The notes under the pieces: generated by a model
What the model was told of the DNA's origin: nothing
What the model saw: only the letters and a program-made list of their open reading frames with translations
The model's database searches: none
Position numbers and translations under genes: made by a program
Source: Asterella californica
Taxonomy: Eukaryota > Streptophyta > Marchantiopsida > Marchantiales > Aytoniaceae
Direction of reading: 5' to 3'
Length of the DNA stretch: 64,000 nt
Assembly (NCBI GenBank): GCA_036924285.1
Contig: JAYKYS010000007.1
Span: forward strand, 7,502,001 to 7,566,000
In this document: in pieces, positions 21,182 through 30,986 of the stretch
Numbering within the stretch: position 1 is the stretch's first letter
How the letters are laid out: each line of letters opens with the position of its first letter

Positions 21182-21821
21182 CTAACACCCTTGTTGTCCT
21201 TGTCGCCGTTTGAAGAGGTCCAATACTTTGCTTGCATGTGCTAGCTCTTCCTCTGGCACCCAAGTTGCTTCCTTCAAATGATATCCACGCCATTCGATCA
21301 AGTACTCCATCCGGTTAGATTTACACCGCGATCGTAAAATGGTCTCTACCTCGTATTCTGCTTCGCCTTGCACGACATCAGGTTGAGATCTGAGAACCGG
21401 TTTGCGCTCCAGTTGTAAATCATCCTTGAAGTATTTCTTTAATAAAGAAATATGAAAAGTCTGATGCAACTATCACTCGAGAGGAAGTCTAGCGTATAGA
21501 CATCTTTGTGTGGGTTCTTGACAATGACAAAAGGTCCCGTGAACTTTGATGAGAACTTAGCCGAAATTCCTTCTGAAAAGATGAAGTTCTTCGTACTCAA
21601 CCATACTTCTTCGTCCACTTGAAACTTCACTTGCCGCTGATGCTTGTTTACCTGCTTCGTGTAACGTTGATGTGTCTTCTCGAGATTTTTCTTCACTTGT
21701 TCCTCGCGCCGCTGCATTTCCACCACCAACTCTTCAGCTGATGTTTGTCGTGTTCTTGGTCGTGCCGATGTAGAACTCCCTACAAGAGTCAAGTAAAGAG
21801 GCCCTTCTGGCTCACGTCCGT
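21182..21821 (-). pseudogene. pol: Chromovirus F integrase C-terminus with chromodomain
   Basis: Minus-strand coding sequence runs from 21821 to the stop at 21182, with one frameshift near 21470. It begins with R-E-P-E-G-P-L of the late integrase core, followed by an Arg/Glu/Lys-rich helix, the KFTGPFVIVK GPF module, and HQTFHISLLKKYF. The end is a clear chromodomain (YEVETILRSRCKSNRMEYLIEWRGY type; aromatic cage-like Y, W and WVPEEEL). Such domains direct integration to histone-marked chromatin in chromoviruses. The gene is split from its core (27494-27805) by element E; the two halves rejoin in frame after removing E. Confidence 0.88.
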
Positions 21822-23140
21822 TGTAGAGTTGAGAGTTTTCCTCGGGAAGGACGGAACCTTCTGGCTGTGATATGAGCTTGAAGGCTGTGTTCAGTCTACT
21901 TAGGGAAGCACTAGACTCCTGGCTGTGGCTGGTTTGTTCAAAGGATAAGCTTCAGGTTACAAGGTGATACTAAAAACGCTCATACAAGTCTCTTGGCTCT
22001 TCTAATATGTTCAGGAAGCAAAGTTCAGGCTTAACTAGCAACGATAAGATCTGACGGCAAACTTTGGCACTCAGGATTGAGAAATATGTGAAGGTTTAGA
22101 CTTCAGAACTTCTCCTACATGTCAATGAGGTCTTACTGGATACACATACGAAGTTTCAGCTTGAGATCAATTCAGAGCACCAAGATATGAGTAGAAACTT
22201 TCTGAACAGAGAAATTATGACAATTTCCGGTACCCAGCCAGCTATTTCGACCTATAACAGGAGTTTGGCTCGATCAATTTCAAAGTTTCTTACAGGATTT
22301 GTAGTACACAGCTTGCTGAACACTCTTGTGAAGTTGGATCTCCTGATTGTACACAGAACTCCAGATTTCGTTCTCTGAAGTTGCTGCTCTAGATTGTGAG
22401 CTTTACATACCCCCTCTGCTTCAGCGGCCGCCCTGAATTACTCAGGAACTCAAATCACTTGAAACGTTTTTGACAGTCGTAGCCCGGCTGACAGTGAACG
22501 CAACCACGAAGGTTTGAGGCGATTTCCTCAATTCTGCTGCAACTGGCACTCAAAACCCCAAATCTAACAAAAGTGCTGCAATTCTGACACAAATCGAACT
22601 TCAATCAGCCATAACTCCTTCTTTACTGCTCCAAATCGATCAAACTTTTCACTAACAGTGCTTGGCTCAACGAGCTCTATCTCCCTGTGCTCTCAGATTT
22701 TGCAGTGCCCTCACCAAATGCTCGAACTCCTCTTTAGACCTCTATTTCTAAATTTAGAGTTTAACAAAAGACAAAAACAGACCAATGGGAGTTCATAGCT
22801 CCACTTGGTTCTCCTTTAGTACCCTAAACCACGTGGTAACTTAGTTTCACTCATAGGCTACCCCGTCAAGCCCCCTAAAATACCAGCGTAAACCCTAAAC
22901 TACCTAAAATGACACACAACCTTGAAAGATAACTTAAATCAGCTAGAAAGCGTGCATGGGCGACTCGCAAATACAACCCATGAGCTTAAACCCTATCAAC
23001 ATGGTAATCAACCTACTAAGACTCAAAATATATAACATCCTCCAGAACGGACCTCTTTGAAGTCTTAACTTCACTCAGAGAGATTAACGCCTGACAGAGA
23101 GGTGAATCATTTACTATGTGAAATGATTCACATCACGACA
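21822..23140 (-). repeat. Element E 3' LTR (1319 bp)
   Basis: It starts on the minus strand at 23140 next to a polypurine tract (23141-23156, GGAGGGGGTGGA type) and ends at 21822. It is largely collinear with 26221-27413 but about 125 bases longer, with several short indels. It contains no ORF beyond short chance frames. A hairpin-forming palindrome lies near its start (23102-23131). Confidence 0.92.
23102..23131. promoter_or_regulatory. Perfect 11-bp inverted repeat with bZIP-like sites at the LTR start of E
   Basis: GTGAATCATTT and AAATGATTCAC flank an 8-base loop, nine bases from the LTR end. Each arm contains TGAATCA/TGATTCA, close to bZIP (AP-1/GCN4-type) targets. The 5' LTR copy (27376-27405) keeps the palindrome with one arm mismatch. 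It is either a regulatory element or a fold-back near the integrase recognition end. Confidence 0.4.
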
Positions 23141-23186
23141 TCCACCCCCTCCAAACCTGCACATCCTCCGGCATGTGCCAACCTCT

Positions 23187-24445
23187 TCATTCATCTATCT
23201 GTTCTTCATCATCATCACCACTCTCCTCCGTCTCTGTCTCTTCGGTAGCCAAGACGTCTTCGTCTCTTGTTGTCCTCTGCTCTGTTTCCAGAAAATTGAA
23301 CAACTCTATTGATCCTTCACGCCTTTTGAACAGTTTCACTCGTTTGCCAGCCACATATAGCTTCAAAGGAGTACCATCCAACTCACGCAAACTATAAGTG
23401 ACATTCTCATACACATCATGCACAACATAAGGCCCGAACCATCTTCGAGAGAACTTACGAAGTGTAGAATGTTGATTCTCCAACGTGCTATCATATACCA
23501 GAACCCAATCACCGACATGTATCGGCTTCGGTCGTAGTCGGTGAGTCTTGTCAAAACGTTCCTTGTTTCTGACTCGAGCCACCTTCAGCCTCTCCTACGC
23601 ATCAGCAAGATCCTCCTCCCTTCGCTCCAACTGCCTAATACGTAAATTTAGGAGTGAAGCACGATCTATACCATCTTCCCACGGTAGCGTAGCCCACGTA
23701 GGAAAGTACTCCTCAGCAGGCATGATCGGTTTCTGACCCAACATAAGCTCAACTGGCATATAGCCAGTCGTAGTACAGTGTGTAGTTCTATCAGCCCACA
23801 AAGCAAACGGAAGTAGTCTCGGTCATTCTCTAGGCCTACCATCACATGCTTTCACTAAAGCATGAACAATAGAAGGGTGCCCTCGTTCACTCTTACCGAT
23901 ACCTTCTGGATTCATGACAGTAGTAAGCTGAAGCTTTACTCCATAACGAGCAAAGAACTCCTTCACCTCTGCGCCTCTCAACTCGCCTCTATCTGCACGT
24001 AATCTCCCAACAGATCCATAGCGACAGATAATATCTTCAAGCACGAACCTACATATGTTCTCTGTAGTCTTCGTTCATAGTGCTCGTCCCTCCACATAGT
24101 TGGAAAGATCTTCTCGAGCCAACACCAAATAACGTATCCCCCATAACCCCGGTGGCATCATCACAAGATCAAGAACCCACTGAAAATGGATACTAGGTGG
24201 ATAAGTAGGTACAAGTCCATCTCTGTAACGGACCTTAGAGTAGAACTGGCAGTGCAGACACGACCCAACAAAATCCACTAGGTCTTGATACAAACCCTTC
24301 CACCAGTATCGCTCCTTCATCTTCGTGTATGTAGCCCAGACTCCACGGTGTCCAGCCCACAAGGTGTCATGAAACTCCTTAAGCAGATTCAGCTTCGTCG
24401 GTTGATCATCCACCACTCTAGCAAGCATCCCATCTCTTCTCTTCC
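23187..24445 (-). pseudogene. pol: Element E integrase, four-frame-preserving nonsense decay
   Basis: Integrase on the minus strand with a zinc finger (HDTLWAGH ... CLHCQFYSK), a core with WVLDLVMMP, RADRGELRG and GKSERGHPS carrying the DDE residues, and a C-terminal GPY module (RRWFGPYVV) followed by GKRVKLFKRR and an acidic tail. The frame never shifts. It is interrupted by TGA at 24075, TGA at 23823 and TAG at 23595, where the D copy has CGA, TGG and CAG respectively. Upstream it is fused to the gag end at about 24445, RT having been deleted. Confidence 0.9.
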
Positions 24446-26151
24446 AACTTGTAAGCCGGTCCCTTCCCTTTCTCTTGGGCAGTAAACCGCCTACCAGCAA
24501 TCGTTGGCTCCTGCTAGGATCTCTGCACGTCCTCCATAGTACCTGGTGCAGGTGGAGGAGCTGCAGAAGTAGACGAGATGTCCTCAGGAAGAGCCGCTCG
24601 TCTCCTTGTGACTCTCCGTCTATACCCAGTCTCCTCAAGAACTCTAGTATCAAGTTCATAGGCTTCTCGTCACCTCTTTTCCTCCATAGAAGCATCTTGC
24701 CAATGAACATGTCTATCTACATCTAAGAATGCTCTGATAGAAGCAGCATCTACAGGATCTCCCCATCTTGTGACCCTACGAATAGACTCGGCTCCTCTCT
24801 TCAGTATCTCAGAAGGAACTGGAGCCACACTCTTCTCAACAGTCCTATCTAGCAATGTAGGACTAGAAGAGACCTCAATATGTCCAGCATACACATCAAA
24901 ATTTACCAGCGGTGCCATCAACGCAGTTGCCGTTGCAGCTGCAGCAATCTGAGGTAGACTCCTCATGCCTCCTCGTCCAAACTGCGTGCTCAACGGCTCT
25001 CCAGTAGAAGAAAGTTGCAGCCTACCGTTCTGATAGCGAACCACACCATCTCACAAAGCAGCTGTGAGCTCTTGACAGTCTCCTCGAAAATGATCAGGAC
25101 TGTCACACCAAATACATCTACGAACCGGAGCTCCTCCTGGACGTGTAGCAGCAGGTGCCGGTGGCTGCTCTCTCTGCAATCCAGCTAACTCTACCTTCAG
25201 CTCTTGCATCTGCCGAATTAGGTCTTCAATCTGGTTCTGTTGACCATGGTTCTCCGCAGGTCTCTGAACAGGTGCCTTTTGTGCCGAAGCTGACACAATT
25301 GGCATCAAAGGAACTGCAGCTGGGACAATAGGTCTGGGAGCAAGGGCCAAAGGCTGCTGTACTTGAGGAGCAGCATAAGATGGAGTGACCACTTCTGCAA
25401 GCGGACGTCCTCCCACAGCCACTCTTCCTCTCCTCTGCCTTGTCAGTACAGCCACAGCATCCTCAACTCTCCCCCAATCCATAGTAACACCTCCCTCAGC
25501 AGATCGATCAGCCAACATAAAACATAACCGATCTGCTGTAGCATCATCGGTGGCTTGCAAGAAAAGCTCTGTTCTCCTAGCATCTAGGGTTATTCGCTCT
25601 AGAGCTGAAAGTTGCCGGTATCTTCGATCAAACTCTCTCAGCAACTCACTCAAGCTCATCATACGACCAGGTTGCTGCTCAATCCAGTCTAAGAACGTCC
25701 TCCTAGTAACTCTCTCTGAATCCTCCTCAAGAAATTCTTCTCGAAAAGATCGCTCAAAACTCATCCAGATTCCAAGATTTCTTCTTTGTACATCCCTAAC
25801 TTGGTCCCGCAACTCAGGAATGACAGCTAACTCAAAACTTGCTATCATCTCAGCATCAGTAACCCTAACCAGCTCCATCTCTCCTCTATACTCACACAGA
25901 TATCTAGAAATATCTCTACCTTCAAACCTTCCACATCTGTTCACAATAGCTTGCAAAGCCTTGGTGGACTTTAACTCACCCTCTCCAACGATCGGATGTT
26001 GTTGGACTAGGGCCGCAAGCGTCTTCAGGATCTCAGCCGTGTCCAGACTAGATGTAGATGTTGCTGTAGCCGCTGGTGTTACAGAAGGTGCTGCAGTAGA
26101 CGTAGATGCAGCAACCGTAGAAGTAGCAGCAGCAGCGCCCTTGCGATCCAT
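24446..26151 (-). pseudogene. gag: Element E Gag, one zinc knuckle, with nonsense codons
   Basis: ATG at 26151 (MDRKGAAAATST). An Ala/Thr/Ser-rich N-terminus is followed by a capsid-like helical domain (FEGRDISRYLCEYRGEMEL ... LSELLREFDRRYRQL). A Pro/Ala linker leads to one CCHC knuckle, CIWCDSPDHFRGDC, around residue 355. TGA at 25051-25053 interrupts the ELTAAL-DGVVRYQNGRLQL segment where an Arg is expected. The frame then continues with a further TGA near 24670 and a TAG near 24520 before the deletion joint. The WCDSPDH-type knuckle followed by GRL and TFGRGGM-like sequence is typical of a gypsy group unlike A, B, C and F. Confidence 0.85.
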
Positions 26152-26220
26152 CTCTTCTTCTTGTAGTAAACTCAACCTCCTCAATCAATCACCCCAAGAT
26201 CTCTCAGTGGAAGCACCAGA

Positions 26221-27413
26221 TGTAGAGTTGAGAGTTTTTTTCGGGAAGGACGGAACCTTCTGGCTATGGCTGGTTTGCTCAAAGGATAAGCTTCAGGTTA
26301 CAAGGTGATACTGAAAAACGCTCATACAAGTCTCTTGGCTCTTCTGATATGTTCAAGAAGCAAAGTTCAGGCTTAACTAGCAACGATAAGATCTAACGGC
26401 AAACTTTGGCACTCACTATTGAGAAATATGTGAAGGTTTAGACTTCAGAACTTCTCCTACATGTCAGAGCACCAAGATATGAGTAGAAACTTTCTGAACA
26501 GAGAAATTATGACAATTTCCGGTACCCAGCCAGCTTTTTTGACCTATAACAGGAGTTTGGCTCGATCAATTTCGAAGTTTCTTACAGGATTTGCAGTACA
26601 CAGCTTGTTGAACACTCTTGTGAAGTTGGACCTCCTGATTGTACACAGAACTCCAGATTTCGTTCTCTGAAGTTGCTGCTCTAGATTGTGAGCTTTACAG
26701 ACCCCCTCTGCTTCAGCGGCCGCCCTGAATTACTCAGTAACTCAAATCACTTGAAACGTTTTTGACAGTCGTAGCCCGGCTGACAGTGAATGCAACCACG
26801 AAGGTTTGAGGCGATTTCCTCAATTCTGCTGCAACTGGCACTCAAAACCCCAAATCCAACAAAAGTGCTGCAATTCTGACACAAATCGAACTTCTTTATT
26901 GCTCCAAATCGATCAAACTTTTCGCTGACAGTGCTTGGCTCAACGAGCTCTATCTCCCTGTGCTCTTAGATTTTGCAGTGCCCTCACCAAATGCTTGAAC
27001 TCCCCTTTAGACCTCTGTTTCTAAATTTAGAGTTTAACAAAAGACAAAAACAGACCAATGGGAGTTCATAGCTCCACTTGGTTCTCCTTTAGTACCCTAA
27101 ACCACATGGTAACTTAGTTTCACTCATAGGCTACCACGTCAAGCCCCCTAAAATGCCAACGAAAACCCTAAACTACCTAAAATGACACACAACCCTGAAA
27201 GATAACTTAAATCAGCTAAAAAGCGTGAATGGGCGACACGCAAATACAACCCATGAGCTTAAACCCTATCAACATGGTAATCAACCTACTAAGACTCAAA
27301 ATATATAACATCCTCCAGAACGGACCTCTTTGAAGTCTTAACTTCACTCAGAGAGATTAACGCCTGACAGAGAGATGAATCATTTACTATGTGAAATGAT
27401 TCACATCACGACA
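26221..27413 (-). repeat. Element E 5' LTR (1193 bp)
   Basis: It begins on the minus strand TGTCGTGATG at 27413 and ends CTCTACA at 26221. Directly after it is CTGGTGCTTCCACTGAGAG (26201-26219 region), a possible primer binding site whose tRNA I cannot name. Several short deletions relative to the 3' LTR show that E is not recent. There is no ORF of note. Confidence 0.92.
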
Positions 27414-27417
27414 CCGT

Positions 27418-28790
27418 AGATCAGCAAGAAAGACGATTCATGTGTTGCTCAATGCTTCGTGGAATTGTAGCAATACTCAGCAAGACTGAGCCACTATACC
27501 CAATCACTTTGGTCCGCGCTCACATAATTCCTCAAGTATTGATTCAGAACCGAGTTAACTCGTTCTGTTTGTCCATCCATTTCGAGATGAAAAGCGGTAC
27601 TGAATTTTAACTTAGTTCCCAACTTTTGAAACAAGTGTTTCCAAAAAGCACTTGTGAACTTAGAGTGTTGGTCTGAAATAATACTCTGAGGTAATCCATG
27701 TGAATGCCACCAAGTATCTAGGAACAACCGAGAAGTCATGAACGCTGTTGCGGTATCCAAGGTCGGGACAAACTTCGCTAGTTTGCTAAACCGGTCAACT
27801 ATCATAAAGATTGCATTGTATCCGGTTGAGTCAAGCAGAGAGGTAATGAAGTGTATGCTAATGCTTTCTCAAGGTCTGGCTGGAATCTGCAAAAGATGAA
27901 GCAACCCTTGTTTCCCAACCCTCGCTAAAGTGGACTTTTCTCCTTTATGGTCTGATAAGAGCGCATTCTTTGAGCAACTTAATCATAAGTTTTTCTTGTC
28001 CTACATAAACCTAACTTTGCTTGAACATGAGTAAGTCATGTCTCAGCTGCATGTTCTGCAACTTCACTCCTTGCTTGATCTGTGCTTGGTCATCGCCCAT
28101 GTAACTTTCACGTATTCGCCTCTCCAAGTTTGACTCCTTAGGATACATAGCTCGCAAAATCTGTGTTGAGGATGAAAGATATTCCTCCTTGCGACTCAAG
28201 GCGTCAGGAACCATATTGTCCTTTCCCGCTTTGTGGATTAATTCCACATTCATGAGCGCCAAGGTATCATGTCATCGTAGTTGTTTTGACGTCACCTGAT
28301 CTTGTGTCTCAAAGTACTTGAGTGAAATATTGTCAGTATACACTTGGATTTTGTGAAGTCCCAAGTAATGTCATCATTTCCTCAAGCAATGTACTACCGC
28401 AAACAATTCCTTCTCGTGAGTCGACCATCGATTCTCCGTCCTAGATAACTTCTTGCTTTCATATGCTACAGGTTTTCCATTCTACACCAACACTATGCCA
28501 ATCGCATAATCGCTCGCGTCCGTGTGCACCTCGAATGGTTTGTCAAACTTCGGCAGCTTCAAAACTGACGCCTTCGACAAAATGGATTTGATCATTTGGA
28601 ACGCATTGTACACCTCCTTGGTCCAACTTACCTTCCCGTCCAGTCCGTCAACGGCTTCGTGATCTATGAAAACCCCTTCACATACTTGCGGTAGAACTGC
28701 ACCAATCCTAAGAATCATCGCATCTCTTTCATTATAGTCGGAGGCTCCCAAGTCACAATCACATCCACCTTGTTTGAATCAACGAGAAAA
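27418..28790 (-). pseudogene. pol: Chromovirus F: RT end, RNase H and integrase core, heavily broken
   Basis: Minus-strand remnants in order: RT thumb (VDSNKVDVIVTWEPPT, near 28790-28730), RNase H start (FEVHTDASDYAIGIVLV, near 28500), RNase H end (ELIHKAGKDNMVPDALSRK, near 28220) and an integrase core (MIVDRFSKLAKFVPT ... ISDQHSKF ... FHLEMDGQTERVN, 27805-27494) ending in LAEYCYNSTKH. Many frameshifts and stops separate them. The RT palm is missing: F is cut at about 28790, where the B element begins. The host sequence continues after E at 21821. Confidence 0.85.
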
Positions 28791-30986
28791 GAAGAGGGTA
28801 TCCAAGCTGAAGACGAGGAGACAGATAAAGAAGAATCACCTTCACTTCGAAGAGTGGAGTTGTTTCGATCTTCATCTTCATCTTCAGATTCAACGCAGCC
28901 AGAATCCAACATTTTGACAACTCTTGCGGAAGATCCAAATCCGAAAGCGGAAGCGGCCTTGGAACTGATCGTCAAACATGGACTAGAGATCACAAGTTTT
29001 GTAGAACTCTTGAAGAAACAAAGAGGACAAGAATTAATTCGAGAATTATTACCATTGGGATCACCTGCCCTTCGAATCTCAAATCTTAGACCTCAGGGTA
29101 CTCCAGGAGTATCACTCTTTAAGATACGAAGTCAAGAGGCTTCTACCTCGTCTTCACCCAAGAATGAACATGACATAAGACGAGAAAATAATCATTCAGT
29201 TGAAGACACTTCGGCCGAAGTAACTTTACCCGAAGTAAACCTCTCGAATATCAGAGTGGGAACCGCAGTTGTGAATGCTCTTGCCAAGCTGACTCTTCAA
29301 CCATTAAGCAATTTGTCGAGTGCAGGATCAGTGGGGATTTCAAACTTGATGGTACCAACAAAACAGAGTCGGGGACAGCAGTCAGCAGTTCCACCTTCTA
29401 CACTACCTCATACAATGACAGGAGTACCACTTCCGTCTGGAGCGCCGCCTTTCACTCGCCAAAATTATCCAAAATTTGACGGTGAGGATTCTGACAGTGA
29501 TGGAGATGGAGAGAATGCCGATTCCTTTGTCAAACAATTTGAAGCGGTATCACATGCGAACAAAGAAGACAATGATCCTGATCGGACAAGGATTTTTCCC
29601 AGCTTGTTGAAACACGCAGCCGGAAAATGGTATAGTCATGCCAATCTAACTCCCGCAATCATATCTACCTGGGATTTAATGAAAAATGAATTCCTAAAGA
29701 GATTCCAGGAACTGAATTATAACAGACATGTGTTACATAAAGTAAATAGCGTTAAACGTAAGAGAAAAGAGTCCTTGAAAAGCTACGTCCAAAGATTTTA
29801 CGGAATTTTGGATAGATTACCTGCCAACGGAACACACACAGCTTACACGCCGGCACATGCAGTAGAGTGGTTTGTGAAGGGGTTGCCTTCAAAGCAACAA
29901 ACGTGGGTTAGACAATTTGATACGTCAACCTTGGAGTGAGCCATTGATTCTGCTGAGAATTACGAATCCTCCAATATCCTTAGCAGAGACCATGAAAAGA
30001 CCCCGGAGTCGAGAAAGAAGAAGAATTTCAGGAAGTCCAAGAACAGTTGCGAAGAAGAGAAGAAGAAGAAGAAGAAGAAGTTAAAACGGAAACACAGAAA
30101 ATATTCATCTTCGGAAGAATCTTCAGAAGAGTCTTCGGATGAAAACTCAACATCGGAAGACGAAGGTTCCTCATCTTCGGACGAAGAGGAAAAGCGTAAG
30201 AAGCGGAAAAGAATGACGAGGTCCAGACCTCTGATGGTGAAGAGAACTTCACCACCTAAAGATCACGCACTTGATGATCTTCTCAAGAAATTCGAAGACC
30301 TCAAGGTGCAGTTGGTGAGAACGCCGGAAAGACGTAAGTCGCCGACTAGTTCTCGTCCGAATTTGTGGTGTACTAATTGTGGGAAGCCAGGACATGCCAA
30401 CACGGAATGTTTTAACATCAAACCATCCTACAATACACATTCAATGGAATGAGCACCAGTGTATGAGTCCAACTACTTTGTGGAATGTGAAGATGGGGTC
30501 TATGGAGTACAAACCCAAGACGGTGCTGTGGTGTCCACTCAACTCCAACAATTTACTCCTATTCCTCCGGTACACATCCAACGTTTTGTACCCCGACAAA
30601 TGGCAACTAACGTTACTCAACGAAAGTTTGCCCCTGGAGGTTACCAACCACCACCATCTCTTAGTACATCATGTTTTAATTGTGGCGCTAATGGTCATTG
30701 GGCTCCTTCTTGTCCTCACCCAAAGAAACAAGTAGGATATATGCCACTGTGTGGGAAGTGTGATAAGCCCGATCATGGAGCCACGGATTGTACGAATGAA
30801 CCAGCTCAGAAGACCGGAGTGAGGTTTCAACCACCTCCCAACCAACAACGACCAGATGCAGGAGTGAACATGGTCGATTTGGTAGAAGATCTGAAAACTT
30901 GCACTCTTTCGAAGGACGATGGATATGGTTGGCCAGAAGACAAGGAAATTCTGGTAAACAAAGTGGAGACTCGAAGGACGAGCTAG
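28790..30986 (+). pseudogene. gag: Family B Gag with three zinc knuckles, 5'-truncated, two nonsense codons
   Basis: A plus-strand frame is open apart from TGA at 29937-29939 and TGA at 30450-30452; the latter replaces the Trp in the E-W-A-P motif shared with A. The left end is the junction with F, so the true start is missing. The capsid-like domain (FVKQFEAVSHANKED ... MKNEFLKRFQELNYNRHVL ... AVEWFVKGLP) lies at 29480-29930. A Lys/Ser/Glu low-complexity tract follows at 30000-30210. Knuckles are CTNCGKPGHANTEC, CFNCGANGHWAPSC and CGKCDKPDHGATDC. The frame closes just after the KVETR motif that in A lies before the long linker to protease; protease, RT and integrase are deleted. Confidence 0.88.

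Larger units (their letters stand above)
21822..27413 (-). mobile_element. Element E: RT-deleted gypsy element with two LTRs and a 4-bp target duplication
   Basis: Two LTRs (26221-27413 and 21822-23140 in minus-strand order) start TGTCGTGATG and end CTCTACA. CCGT flanks the insertion (21818-21821 and 27414-27417), and removal restores the F integrase frame (L-I-Y-G-R-E-P). Inside are a gag and an integrase joined directly near 24445; protease, RT and RNase H are missing. It is therefore a non-autonomous deletion derivative, or deleted after insertion. Its integrase is closely related to that of D (54374-56394). Confidence 0.92.

Noticed and set aside
23187..26151. C-to-T decay as repeat-induced point mutation in a fungal genome
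   Set aside because: The A/B/C elements, the tRNA-Asp-type primer site and the G-boxes point to a plant; methylation-driven deamination explains the pattern.
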